Of a stretch of DNA of 64,000 nt, positions 10,719 through 19,017 are shown in pieces; position 1 is the first letter of the stretch; each line of letters opens with the position of its first letter. The notes under the pieces were generated by a model. The model was not told the DNA's origin. It did no database searches and was given only the letters and a program-made list of their open reading frames with translations. The position numbers and the translations under genes were made by a program. The DNA is from Pseudobdellovibrionaceae bacterium (GTDB lineage Bacteria; Bdellovibrionota; Bdellovibrionia; Bdellovibrionales; Bdellovibrionaceae): positions 1 through 64,000 of the forward strand of contig JAEUWH010000047.1 in the NCBI GenBank assembly GCA_016785955.1. The letters are read 5' to 3'.

Positions 10719-11235
10719 TTCCGATCCTGATATGATTCGCAGTGCTGGTAAGTTCGGTTTTAAAATATACTATGGGGATGGTGCTAGGTTAGATGTTTTA
10801 CGAGCCTCAGGAGCGGAAAAGGTTTGTGTGATTGCGATCTGTGTGGATAGTCAAAAAGTAGCCACCGATATACTAAAATTGGTAAAGCATGAGTTCCCTC
10901 AGGCTAAAGTTCTTGTGAGAACGTATGATCGTATTCATGCCCGCGAGGTGGCCATGGCCGGAGCTGATTTTCAAATTAGGGAAACGTTTGAGTCTGCGTT
11001 GGCGTTTGGACAGCAGACATTAAGAGAAATGGACGTTCCAGAGGAAGATATTTTTGCAATCGCAGAAGATATTCGCCAACGAGATCGTGATCGGTTGCAA
11101 TTAGAGATCACAACTGGAAATGTCGATGAGGCGAGAAAATTGATGTTTTCTAATGTTCCGACGCCCATACCGTTGATTGAGCCCAAGCGAGAAACCGTTG
11201 CGTTAAATCCTGAAGCGGCTCGTGTTGTTAAATAG
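10591..11235 (+). CDS. TrkA-N (RCK) domain of the Kef-type antiporter (3' part of the frameshifted gene)
   Basis: This 214-residue reading begins with a Rossmann-fold NAD-binding domain: IGFGRFGQVVSQ is the GxGxxG dinucleotide motif and IIDSDPD carries the acidic ribose-binding residue. This is the regulatory RCK domain that in KefB/KefC follows the membrane domain in the same chain. The frame is open upstream only to 10579, and there is no ribosome binding site before the GTG at 10591, so it is probably not made as an independent protein. Removing one A from the A7 run (10577-10583) gives one chain of about 600 residues reading through LKNSDVSTEGVEVPQ, the normal length of the family. The tail after residue 150 (Arg/Asp-rich) is not conserved. 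Confidence 0.8.
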   Translation: MSTEGVEVPQNLSSCALLIGFGRFGQVVSQLLLARNLDITIIDSDPDMIRSAGKFGFKIYYGDGARLDVLRASGAEKVCVIAICVDSQKVATDILKLVKHEFPQAKVLVRTYDRIHAREVAMAGADFQIRETFESALAFGQQTLREMDVPEEDIFAIAEDIRQRDRDRLQLEITTGNVDEARKLMFSNVPTPIPLIEPKRETVALNPEAARVVK

Positions 11236-11241
11236 ATTGTT

Positions 11242-11355
11242 CGGGCCTGTCCTCATTGCCTAGCCTACTACGAAAACGCAATTGGTTCGATTTGAGTGTC
11301 GCTCGTCGACGAAATAGTTCTACTATTTCTTCTCGATATTCCCTGGGTATTGTCT
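11242..11355. other. Structured intergenic element with a 14-bp motif repeated elsewhere in the window
   Basis: Just after the antiporter stop lies GGGCCTGTCCTCAT. The same 14 bases occur inverted at 50217-50230, also just after a stop codon (the PuuD-like gene). About 50 bases further, GAAATAG (11311-11317) and CTATTTC (11323-11329) form a perfect stem with a 5-base loop, extended by outer TCGA palindrome halves (11306-11309 and 11333-11336). I see no reading frame. It could be the 3' end region of a transcript, a small RNA or a dispersed chromosomal repeat. The rest of the gap to 11490 is AT-rich without clear structure. Confidence 0.4.
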
Positions 11356-11490
11356 CGAAATTGTGCTGTCGGGTATATAGAGACCGTTGGAAATTTTTGG
11401 ACAGGTGTTCGTAAACTAGCTGTCTAAAGCATGTATGTGGTTGTAAATATGTGATTATAAAGAGGACTCTGTTTTGCTTAATAATACTTC

Positions 11491-12129
11491 ATGCAATTAT
11501 ATTGGCTTGGTTCGCAAACGACAAATCAGCAGCTTGTAAATGTTATCTCAAAATGGAACATCCAGAGTATCGCCAGTGAAGATGGTTTGAAGGCCATTCT
11601 GGATAGCGACGTTGAAAAGTCCCGGCATTTTTTGATGGAGATAAACGAGGTAAACGAGAAGAAGTACCTCGAACTTAGAGCCTTCGGCGAGCGATTCGGG
11701 AAAAAGTTAAAATTTATCGTCTTTTATCAAAGCTTGAAAGCGTCCCCACAAATCAATAAGCTTCATGGCTCTGAAGTTTTACTTATCGGCCCTGAAGAGC
11801 GTTTGATTGCAAATGTTTTGTTAAAGAGGTTCTTTCAAAACGCAACACCTTTGTTTCGAAGATGGGAGAGATTTCAACTGGTTACAAGTGGAATGTTAAG
11901 TTTATTGTCTGGCGCCGAGAAGAATCTGAAAATTTCAATTGTGAATTTTGGAGCTCATGGCGCGTGTATTCGATTTGTCGGAGACCAGTTTAAAAAGAAA
12001 GACTTTGTGATTTTGGAGTATGTTAGTCACGATGGTAAAAAGATCCGTATGCAGTCCCGAATTGCGTGGACCCAAGGCGAGGGTGAGCATGTTCAAGCCG
12101 GTGTCCAATTTATTTCTCGTGAAGTATAA
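11491..12129 (+). CDS. PilZ-domain-like protein
   Basis: The 212-residue soluble protein has no signal peptide. Its last third (about residues 125-210) looks like a PilZ domain: KISIVNFGAHGACIRF resembles the D/NxSxxG strand, and RIAWTQ...HVQAGVQFI the closing strands with the conserved G-x-F end. The usual RxxxR motif preceding the barrel is only partly evident (FRRWERFQ near residue 123 is a candidate). PilZ domains bind cyclic di-GMP; the first 120 residues may be a degenerate receiver-like domain. There is no good ribosome binding site before the ATG; an AGAGGA lies about 25 bases upstream. It is probably monocistronic. Ligand binding cannot be judged from the sequence. Confidence 0.6.
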   Translation: MQLYWLGSQTTNQQLVNVISKWNIQSIASEDGLKAILDSDVEKSRHFLMEINEVNEKKYLELRAFGERFGKKLKFIVFYQSLKASPQINKLHGSEVLLIGPEERLIANVLLKRFFQNATPLFRRWERFQLVTSGMLSLLSGAEKNLKISIVNFGAHGACIRFVGDQFKKKDFVILEYVSHDGKKIRMQSRIAWTQGEGEHVQAGVQFISREV

Positions 12130-12253
12130 CGCGCCGATTCTCTGGGATATTTGAAATTGAAAACATAACCCTTTGTGTTACTTTTTTCTCTGTTATGTTA
12201 AGTTTAAAAATCTTTAAATATTCTCTTTATATGAATTCGCTAACGGCCTCTTA

Positions 12254-14209
12254 ATGTTGTCAATTTCAGTTATATTGCCAGACAATTCTAAAAAAACTTT
12301 TGATCATGAACCGACTGTTCTTGAAGTGGCAGAGTCTATTGGGCCTCGTTTAGCTAAAGACACGTTAGGTGGCAAAGTCAATGGAAGCAGCGAGATTGTT
12401 GATCTTCGTTTCAAATTAAAAGATGGCATGCGCTTGGAAATTATCACCATCAAAAGCGAACAAGCGAACGAGGTGATTCGTCACTCGAGCGCGCATATCT
12501 TGGCGCAGGCGGTTCAGCGGTTGTGGCCTGAGGTCAAGGTCACGATTGGTCCCGTGATTGAAAATGGATTTTTCTATGATTTCGACTCTCCATTTACATT
12601 CACCGAAGAGCACTTTGAAAAAATCGAAAAAGAAATGCAAAAGGTTATAGACTCGAATTTGCCAATCCTCCGTCGAGATGTACCGATTGATGATGCGATC
12701 GCAACTTTTGAAAAGATGGGCGAACGTTTTAAAGTTGAGATTATTAAAGATTTAAAGAGCAAAGGTGAAACATCGGTCGGGATATACGATCAAGGCGAAT
12801 GGTTTGATTTGTGTCGTGGTCCTCATATTCAAAATACAAATCAAGTCAAGGCGTTCAAACTGCTGAGTGTGGCTGGTGCCTACTGGCGCGGTGATGAAAA
12901 AAACCCAATGCTTCAGCGTATTTATGCGACGGCATTTAAAGATAAAAAAGAACTTGAATTGTACCTGCATCAAATGGAAGAAGCCAAAAAGCGAGATCAT
13001 CGTAAACTAGGAAAAGAGTTAGATCTATTCATGTTTCATGAGTGGGCTCCGGGGTCGCCATTCTTTACCGGTAAAGGTGCTCTGGTGTATAACCAGTTGG
13101 TGAGTTTTATTCGCGAGATGTATATCGAGTTTGGTTATCAAGAGGTGATCACCCCGCAAATTTTTGATGTGAATCTGTTTCATAAGTCTGGCCACTATGA
13201 GAACTATAAAGAGAACATGTATTTCACGCGTGTCGATGAACGTGATTTTTCGGCTAAGCCGATGAACTGTCCATCACACTGTCTGATGTTTCATAACGGA
13301 CAGCATTCATATCGCGATTTGCCGGTCAGAATGGCCGACTTTGGGCGATTGCATCGATATGAAAAGTCGGGAGCAATGCATGGATTGACTCGAGTTCGTA
13401 CGTTTTGCCAAGACGATGCACATATTTTTTGCCGCGTGGACCAGTTGCAGCCAGAGATCGCCAGTTTCATGACATTGTTGAATCGTGTGTACAAGACATT
13501 GGGTATGGATAACTTCAAGATATTCCTCAGTACGCGTCCTGAAAAACGTATGGGCGGTGATGAGGTGTGGGATCGTGCAGAAGGAGCATTGTCCGATGCG
13601 CTTAAGCAATTGGAGCTTCCTTACACTGTAAATCCAGGTGATGGTGCTTTTTATGGGCCAAAGTTGGACATTATGTTTGTGGATGCTATTGGGCGTCCTT
13701 GGCAATTGGGAACTTTGCAATGTGATTTTAATTTGCCTCAGAATTTTGATTTAAAGTACACGGGCGAGGACAATAAGGAGCATCGTCCGGTCATGCTTCA
13801 TCGGGCCATTTTAGGCAGTTTGGAACGTTTTATCGGTGTTTATTTAGAGCATACGGCAGGACATTTGCCTCTGTGGTTGGCGCCGAACCAGGTGACGATT
13901 CTGAATGTAACGGATCGGGTGAATGAACACTGTGAAAGTATTCAAAAAAAATTACAGGATGTCGGTTTGCGGGTTGAGTTCGATCGAAGAAATGAAAAGT
14001 TAAATTTTAAAATCCGTGAAGCTCAGATGGCAAAAACGCCCTACATGATCATTATAGGTGATAAAGAGGCCGAACTTGGCGAATTATCCCTGCGTACAAA
14101 GAGTGGAAAAATAATTAACAATCTAAAGCTGGACACGGTTTTGGAACAATTAGTAACAGAAGTGAAAACTCGGGCCTTAAAAGGCATCGAAGTTGAGATA
14201 AAAAATTAA
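12254..14209 (+). CDS. thrS: Threonyl-tRNA synthetase
   Basis: This 651-residue enzyme has the full class II architecture: TGS domain (about residues 1-62), editing/SAD domain with the HSSAH motif near residue 77, catalytic core and anticodon-binding domain. The catalytic zinc Cys lies in MNCPSHC (about residue 338), motif 2 in RLHRYEKSG, and motif 3 in LHRAILGSLERFIG. It charges tRNA-Thr in the cytoplasm. It is followed 15 bases later by infC, the widespread thrS-infC arrangement. No T-box leader is visible in the 124 bases upstream. Confidence 0.97.
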   Translation: MLSISVILPDNSKKTFDHEPTVLEVAESIGPRLAKDTLGGKVNGSSEIVDLRFKLKDGMRLEIITIKSEQANEVIRHSSAHILAQAVQRLWPEVKVTIGPVIENGFFYDFDSPFTFTEEHFEKIEKEMQKVIDSNLPILRRDVPIDDAIATFEKMGERFKVEIIKDLKSKGETSVGIYDQGEWFDLCRGPHIQNTNQVKAFKLLSVAGAYWRGDEKNPMLQRIYATAFKDKKELELYLHQMEEAKKRDHRKLGKELDLFMFHEWAPGSPFFTGKGALVYNQLVSFIREMYIEFGYQEVITPQIFDVNLFHKSGHYENYKENMYFTRVDERDFSAKPMNCPSHCLMFHNGQHSYRDLPVRMADFGRLHRYEKSGAMHGLTRVRTFCQDDAHIFCRVDQLQPEIASFMTLLNRVYKTLGMDNFKIFLSTRPEKRMGGDEVWDRAEGALSDALKQLELPYTVNPGDGAFYGPKLDIMFVDAIGRPWQLGTLQCDFNLPQNFDLKYTGEDNKEHRPVMLHRAILGSLERFIGVYLEHTAGHLPLWLAPNQVTILNVTDRVNEHCESIQKKLQDVGLRVEFDRRNEKLNFKIREAQMAKTPYMIIIGDKEAELGELSLRTKSGKIINNLKLDTVLEQLVTEVKTRALKGIEVEIKN

Positions 14210-14213
14210 AATT

Positions 14214-14227
14214 GGAGGTTTCCCATT
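14214..14227 (+). promoter_or_regulatory. Shine-Dalgarno and non-standard ATT start of infC
   Basis: GGAGG at 14214-14218 is followed after six bases by ATT at 14225. Reading from ATT gives INKFENRGSF and stays open into the conserved IF-3 sequence. The first ATG in that frame is far downstream, inside the N-terminal domain. An ATT start is used by E. coli infC, where IF-3 discriminates against its own start codon and so controls its own synthesis. Confidence 0.85.
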
Positions 14228-14890
14228 AATAAGTTCGAAAATAGAGGTAGTTTTTCAAAAGGCGGCGATCGGTTTAAGAAAAAAGAAGACAAAGATGGTC
14301 TTCGTGTAAATCGGGAAATCCGAGCTCCCCAAATTCGAGTGATCGATGATGAAGGGCAGATGTTGGGTGTAATGACGGTGAATGAAGCTGTTCGTATCGC
14401 TGAAGAAAAAGGCCTGGACTTATTAGAAATCGCTCCGACCGCAACTCCGCCTACATGTAAAATTATGGATTATGGGAAGTGGAAATACGAGAACAAGAAA
14501 AAGCAGGCGGCGTCTCGAAAAAAACAAACCGTAATTGTTGTAAAAGAAATTCAAATGCGTCCACGCACAGATATTCATGATTTTGAAACCAAAATGAAAC
14601 ATGCGCGCAGTTTTTTGTTGGAAGGTGACAAAGTGAAAATCAACATGCGGTTCTTAGGTCGCGAATTGGCTCACCAAGAGTTTGGCATGGAGTTAATGAA
14701 AAAGGCCATCGCATTTGTTGAGGATTTAGCTATCATTGAAACGGCTCCTCGTTTTGAAGGTAAACAAATGTACACGCTGATTGCTCCAGATCCAGTGAAA
14801 GTAAAAGAGTGGGAAAAGAAGCACCCTAAAAAAAATGCAGCCCCTCAGAAACAAGATGAAGCGTCTGATGATGACAAGGACTCTGAATAA
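14225..14890 (+). CDS. infC: Translation initiation factor IF-3
   Basis: With the ATT start at 14225 the product is 221 residues. It contains the N-terminal domain (LRVNREIRAPQIRVIDDEG, then LLEIAPTATPPTCKIMDYGKWKYE) and the C-terminal domain (KEIQMRPRTDIHDFETKM, then RFLGRELAHQEFG). A 38-residue basic extension precedes the first GTG (14339), and an acidic low-complexity tail (ending DEASDDDKDSE) closes the protein. IF-3 binds the 30S subunit and checks the start codon. Starting at GTG 14339 would cut the conserved LRVNREIR element, so ATT is clearly preferred. The gene follows thrS by 15 bases. Confidence 0.96.
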   Translation: MNKFENRGSFSKGGDRFKKKEDKDGLRVNREIRAPQIRVIDDEGQMLGVMTVNEAVRIAEEKGLDLLEIAPTATPPTCKIMDYGKWKYENKKKQAASRKKQTVIVVKEIQMRPRTDIHDFETKMKHARSFLLEGDKVKINMRFLGRELAHQEFGMELMKKAIAFVEDLAIIETAPRFEGKQMYTLIAPDPVKVKEWEKKHPKKNAAPQKQDEASDDDKDSE

Positions 14891-14899
14891 TATAAAAAT

Positions 14900-14930
14900 C
14901 TCCGGTTTTTTGAATGGCCGGAGTAAGTTT
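14900..14930 (+). terminator. Probable intrinsic terminator after infC
   Basis: CTCCGG (14900-14905) pairs with CCGGAG (14918-14923) around a 12-base loop, followed by TAAGTTTTTC. The stem is short (6 bp) and GC-rich, and the T-tract is interrupted, so it may act as an attenuator instead of a full stop. It separates thrS-infC from the inserted endopeptidase gene. Confidence 0.6.
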
Positions 14931-15110
14931 TTCTTATCGTTTTCCTGACATTTTTACCTGTATCAAAATAAGACAGTGACGATATTGGCTTCGTAGTATT
15001 CCTAGTTTTGTCGGGTGGTTAGTTCGAAGCGAATAAGTTCGTTAATATCTTAAAATTACGACACGCTTTTCGGTATAAAATCTGCAAAGATTTTTTTTGA
15101 GGAGCGTGTG

Positions 15111-17165
15111 TTGAAGCCACTAAGTCTAGTGAAATTATTTATATCTTTAATCGCAATATTTTATGTGGTTGCCTGTGGTCGAAGCTTTAAGACCCTAGAT
15201 GCGGAAACTGTAAAGGCATTAGAAACACCTCCGCTTCCCCCTCCCGCAAACAATGCCTCGACTGAAACATCAGGTGGTAAGGCCGAAAATGCAGCCGCGA
15301 TTTCAGAGTTATGGGTTCAGGAAATTCCAGAAAAATATGATGATGTTGGGGATTTTTTTCGTGTAAAAGAAATTCCGGGTTTATATCAAGAGCAGGTGTT
15401 GGACTCTGTGGACATCGGTGGTGATAAATCGGGTAAAAAATTGAATTTGGTGCGGGGTAAATTGAAACTCAGCCGAGTGACACATCATTTTGATTCTGTT
15501 TCGAATCAGCTTGAGGTCAGTGGGGATGTTGTTTTTGATGACGGAAAACCATTAGCGTTCAAAATGGCCGGTCCCATGCATAGTGGTGAAATTTCTTTAA
15601 GAATCTCCGACCCAATGCCGGGCCTTAAAGATGTATTTCGTGCCAAGGCGATGTGTTCGTCGAGTGTCAGTATCGAGGGAATAGAAAATACAAACTCCTC
15701 GGTTGATTTTTGCCGTCGAGTGATCATCGATTTTTACTATCGTCACAAAGATACATTCTATACGGATCAGTTGATTACTAAAGATATTTTATTTGATGAA
15801 ATTAAGAAGATTGAATTGCCCGCAGCCTCAGGTGGGGATTCGTTAACGGATGAAGATTTAGAATCTGATTTATCCGACTACGAGAAAAGTCAAAAGTATG
15901 GAACTCTTGAGGCCCCTACAGAGTCCATTTCTGAAGGCGAACTGCCATACTATTTTGTGGATCCTAGTATTGATGATGTTGCGAGCCTGTATCCTGATGT
16001 CAGTAAAGAAATTGAGGCAAAGAAGCAATTGTTTTTCAAAAACAAGAAAAAGCTTAAAGCCATTCCCAAGTTGACCGGTGACGAACATATTCCTGAAAAA
16101 GATGTGGATGTACGCATCGTTGCCCCACCTGTGCCGCTGCCGGGCCCGCAAAAACCAACGGAAGCTCCGGTCCCACCAAAGATGCCTCCTAAGGTGGGTA
16201 CGCCAGCGGTAGTGCCGACTCCGATACCCCCGTCAAGTGTTCAGCCGCCCGGTAAGCCCGGAGGAGTGACTCCTGCGCCCACGGTCCCGAATGGTTCAGT
16301 AAAACCAGGAGGGGGGACAGCCATCTTGCCGGCTCCCGTGAAGTCTCCTGTTCCGCCCGTTAAACCGGTTAAGCCGCCAGTTGTGGCGCGCCCCGCCCCG
16401 GCGCCTGTCAAACCGCCTCCGTCTCTTGTCGTGGACCCTGATCGCTCTCGTGATCAAGCCATTGGGAAAGCCATGAATGGGCGAATGGTAAACGCGAACA
16501 GTTTACTGGAGGCGGCTCAAAAACTGGGTACAAGTGCAGGGTTTGAAATTTTATGGCCAACCAAGAAGCGACATTATGGCACATATGATATGGTTGATTT
16601 GATCGTGAATTTAGGTGAATGGTTGTTGGAAAATGTAAAGGGTGTTGTTCTTTCTATTGGTGATGTTTCCGCAAAAAATGGAGGCGCCCTTGGTCAGTAC
16701 GTAACGATCAATGGTCAACAGGTGTGGAGAGGTCATGCAAGTCATCGAACGGGTATGGATATTGATATTGCCTATTTAACTCGCGATCGATCTAAGGTGA
16801 TGAATCGGGTCGATGTGCCGGATAAGGGTGGATATACGCACTCGGCATTTCTTGCTGCTGATCAGTGGCGATTGATGAAAATGACTCACGAGGTAGCGCC
16901 AGTGGAAGTTATTTTCGTGAATCGAAATATTAAAAATGAGATGTGTAAACAAGCTCTTAAGGCGGGGGATCTAAAATCAAATACGGATAAAACGTCGCCG
17001 GCGGCCGCAATTTTAACGAAAATGGTGGTGCAGGATAAGGCTCATGGTAATCACTGGCATGTCCGTTTGGACTGTCAGATGTTGAAAACAATGAAATACC
17101 AAACCAAATGTATCCCTCACCCTCAGCTTTATGTAGGGCCAGAGTGTAAAAATATTAAGCTTTAG
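15111..17165 (+). CDS. MepA-like penicillin-insensitive murein endopeptidase lipoprotein
   Basis: The product (about 684 residues) begins with a lipoprotein signal peptide (lipobox VVAC, Cys about residue 22). An N-terminal region of unknown fold is followed by a long Pro-rich linker (about 16120-16430) and a C-terminal M74-type LAS metallopeptidase domain. Its zinc motifs are WRGHASHRTGMDIDIAY and AHGNHWHVRLDC, the H-x-x-x-x-x-x-D and HxH pattern of MepA, which cleaves D-Ala-mDAP crosslinks in peptidoglycan. I chose the TTG at 15111, six bases after AGGAG; GTG at 15108 would be too close. It is more than twice the length of E. coli MepA because of the added N-terminal part. It sits unusually between infC and rpmI-rplT. 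Confidence 0.85.
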   Translation: MKPLSLVKLFISLIAIFYVVACGRSFKTLDAETVKALETPPLPPPANNASTETSGGKAENAAAISELWVQEIPEKYDDVGDFFRVKEIPGLYQEQVLDSVDIGGDKSGKKLNLVRGKLKLSRVTHHFDSVSNQLEVSGDVVFDDGKPLAFKMAGPMHSGEISLRISDPMPGLKDVFRAKAMCSSSVSIEGIENTNSSVDFCRRVIIDFYYRHKDTFYTDQLITKDILFDEIKKIELPAASGGDSLTDEDLESDLSDYEKSQKYGTLEAPTESISEGELPYYFVDPSIDDVASLYPDVSKEIEAKKQLFFKNKKKLKAIPKLTGDEHIPEKDVDVRIVAPPVPLPGPQKPTEAPVPPKMPPKVGTPAVVPTPIPPSSVQPPGKPGGVTPAPTVPNGSVKPGGGTAILPAPVKSPVPPVKPVKPPVVARPAPAPVKPPPSLVVDPDRSRDQAIGKAMNGRMVNANSLLEAAQKLGTSAGFEILWPTKKRHYGTYDMVDLIVNLGEWLLENVKGVVLSIGDVSAKNGGALGQYVTINGQQVWRGHASHRTGMDIDIAYLTRDRSKVMNRVDVPDKGGYTHSAFLAADQWRLMKMTHEVAPVEVIFVNRNIKNEMCKQALKAGDLKSNTDKTSPAAAILTKMVVQDKAHGNHWHVRLDCQMLKTMKYQTKCIPHPQLYVGPECKNIKL

Positions 17166-17308
17166 ATGCTTTCTTGGGGTTAATTGACGCCGGTTAAATA
17201 AGTCCTGGACATTCCAAATCAAATTGAATAGAAACAGGGATCACCAAGCAGGCCGGAAAGTATTTCTTTACTAATTAAAGAGATCGCCTCGTTTGAGAAA
17301 GGTATAAA

Positions 17309-17500
17309 ATGAAACAGAAAACTCACTCTGGGGCTAAAAAGCGCATGCGTCTTTTGCCAAGCGGGAAAGTGAAGCGTAAACAAGTAGGCATGCGCCACTT
17401 GAACTCTCACATGAAATCAAAAACTAAAAGACAATTAGGCGACGTAGTTTACGTTCACTCGGCTAATATGTATCAAACAAGCCGTACATTGGTATTTTAA
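17309..17500 (+). CDS. rpmI: 50S ribosomal protein L35
   Basis: This 63-residue, strongly basic protein has the L35 signature (KQKTHSGAKKRMRLLPSGKVKR at the start and HLNSHMKSKTKRQL in the middle). It is part of the large ribosomal subunit. A GAGAAAGG ribosome binding site precedes the ATG. It stands 9 bases before rplT as usual. The 143-base leader from 17166 should carry the promoter and any L20 autoregulatory structure; I could not resolve one by eye. Confidence 0.97.
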   Translation: MKQKTHSGAKKRMRLLPSGKVKRKQVGMRHLNSHMKSKTKRQLGDVVYVHSANMYQTSRTLVF

Positions 17501-17509
17501 GGAGCCCAC

Positions 17510-17857
17510 ATGCCTCGCGTAAAATCAGGAAAAACAAATAAAGCTAGACATAAGAAGGTCCTCAAAAGAGCCAAAGGTTTTTACTCGGCGAACTCTCGTG
17601 CGTTTGTTCACGCAACTGAAAAAGTTGATCGTGCGATGGCGTACATGTTCAAAGGTCGTAAAATGCGTAAACGTCAATTCCGCACTTTGTGGAATCAACG
17701 TATTAATGCAGGGGCTCGTTTGAATGGTACAACATACTCGCGTTTAATCGGTGGATTAATCAAAGCGGGTGTTGAAGTGAATCGTAAAAACCTGTCAGAA
17801 ATGGCGATCAACGATCCACAAGGGTTTACTAAACTTTGCGCTTTTGCAATTAAGTAA
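17510..17857 (+). CDS. rplT: 50S ribosomal protein L20
   Basis: The 115-residue basic protein matches L20 throughout (MPRVKSGKTNKARHKKVLKRAKGF at the start in two overlapping motifs, and FRTLWNQRINAGAR in the core). L20 binds 23S rRNA during early 50S assembly and in many bacteria represses its own operon. GGAG lies 6 bases before the ATG. The terminator for this operon lies 45 bases after the stop, inside the beginning of the next gene. Confidence 0.97.
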   Translation: MPRVKSGKTNKARHKKVLKRAKGFYSANSRAFVHATEKVDRAMAYMFKGRKMRKRQFRTLWNQRINAGARLNGTTYSRLIGGLIKAGVEVNRKNLSEMAINDPQGFTKLCAFAIK

Positions 17858-17877
17858 GTCGGTTTTCATAGGAATCT

Positions 17878-19017
17878 ATGAAATCTAGAATAAATAAACG
17901 TAAAAAAGGATCTTCAAAAAGAAGGTCCTTTTTTATTTCTAAAAAACCATCTATAGCACCTCTCGTCGTCGATCCTACTTTTGACTCTAGAAAGTCAGAT
18001 CATTTGGTGTTGTCTTTAGATGGGCAGACTCAAACCGTTCAGAATCGATTCATTGATCGTATTCACTTGAAGGCAACGGCATTTCCAGAAATAAATTTTT
18101 CGGATGTGAGTGTAGTGACGCAGTTCAATGGTCAACAGTTGTCAGCTCCTTTTTTTATTAGTTCGATGACATCAGGAACAGCTCTTGGTGAACCGATAAA
18201 CGAAGCATTCGCCCTGCTTAGTCAGGAAAAACAAATTCTGATGGGTGTAGGATCACAGAGAAAAGAGCTATACAGTGAGTCGGCTCAGGCTGAATGGAAA
18301 CGTATTCGTAAAAAATATCCTCGTTCACTATTGCTTTCTAATTTAGGTTTAAGCCAGCTGATTACGACACCAAGTGATCAGGTAAAAAAAATTATAGAAA
18401 ACTTAGAAGCTGTGGGTTTAATCATTCATTGCAATGCTATGCAAGAATGTATTCAAATGGAAGGCACGCCAAATTTTCAAAGTGGGTTAAAAACAATTGA
18501 GAAGCTTGTTCATGAACTGGATGTACCTGTTATTGTGAAAGAAGTTGGATTTGGTTTTTCCCAAGCAGATTTGGTTCGGTTAAATCAAACCGGTGTGTAT
18601 GCAGTAGATTTTTCAGGGCGCGGCGGTACCAATTGGGCCCGTATTGAAGCCCTCAGGTACCCGAAGAAATCTTTCCAGTTAGATACAGGATTTGTGTTTT
18701 CTGACTGGGGATATGATATACAAGAGTGGGTTGAGTTCCATGATAAAGAATCTGTTTCTTATCAATTCTGGAGCAGTGGTGGTATCAGGAATGGCTTGGA
18801 TATAGCTAAAATGGTATCGACGGGAGCATATCTTGTTGGGATGGCTCAACCATGGTTAAAGAGTTTAGTCATAGATATGAAGAAAAAAAAATTGAACACA
18901 GAAAATCTGTTCCAGTTTTACGACAAAACTCATAAGGAACTAAAAATCGCATTATTTGGTTGTGGATATGCGAACTTAGACTTGTTTAGGAAAAATAAGG
19001 CTTTTTATGTCAGATGA
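17878..19017 (+). CDS. fni: Type 2 isopentenyl-diphosphate delta-isomerase
   Basis: This 379-residue enzyme matches the FMN-dependent type 2 IPP isomerase: RKSDHLVL (N-terminal R-K-x-D-H motif), FFISSMTSGT, MGVGSQRKEL, VKEVGFGF, DFSGRGGTNWARIE and WSSGGIRNGLDIAK (phosphate-binding). It interconverts IPP and DMAPP. It is unusual in having about 38 lysine/arginine-rich residues before the RKSDH motif, encoded by DNA that also forms a terminator hairpin (17902-17934). No ATG, GTG or TTG occurs in frame between 17878 and the motif, so the extension seems real unless a non-standard start is used. It heads the mevalonate operon and overlaps mvaA by 11 bases. Confidence 0.92.
   Translation: MKSRINKRKKGSSKRRSFFISKKPSIAPLVVDPTFDSRKSDHLVLSLDGQTQTVQNRFIDRIHLKATAFPEINFSDVSVVTQFNGQQLSAPFFISSMTSGTALGEPINEAFALLSQEKQILMGVGSQRKELYSESAQAEWKRIRKKYPRSLLLSNLGLSQLITTPSDQVKKIIENLEAVGLIIHCNAMQECIQMEGTPNFQSGLKTIEKLVHELDVPVIVKEVGFGFSQADLVRLNQTGVYAVDFSGRGGTNWARIEALRYPKKSFQLDTGFVFSDWGYDIQEWVEFHDKESVSYQFWSSGGIRNGLDIAKMVSTGAYLVGMAQPWLKSLVIDMKKKKLNTENLFQFYDKTHKELKIALFGCGYANLDLFRKNKAFYVR
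17902..17940 (+). terminator. Intrinsic terminator of rpmI-rplT, embedded in the 5' end of the isomerase gene
   Basis: A 14-bp stem (17902-17915 with 17921-17934) has one G-U wobble and a loop of five As. The stem starts with six As and ends with six Ts, followed by ATTTCT. Its position 45 bases after the rplT stop is ideal for terminating the ribosomal-protein transcript. It also lies 24-57 bases after the start codon of the isomerase, so it may set how much ribosomal-operon transcription reaches the mevalonate genes. Confidence 0.85.

Noticed and set aside
13307-13720. 137-residue minus-strand frame
   Set aside because: Shadow of thrS; the catalytic core of thrS occupies the opposite strand.
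16120-16440. Possible tandem repeat or foreign GC-rich insert in the MepA-like gene
   Set aside because: It is a Pro-rich linker coded by CCN codons, without exact DNA repeats.
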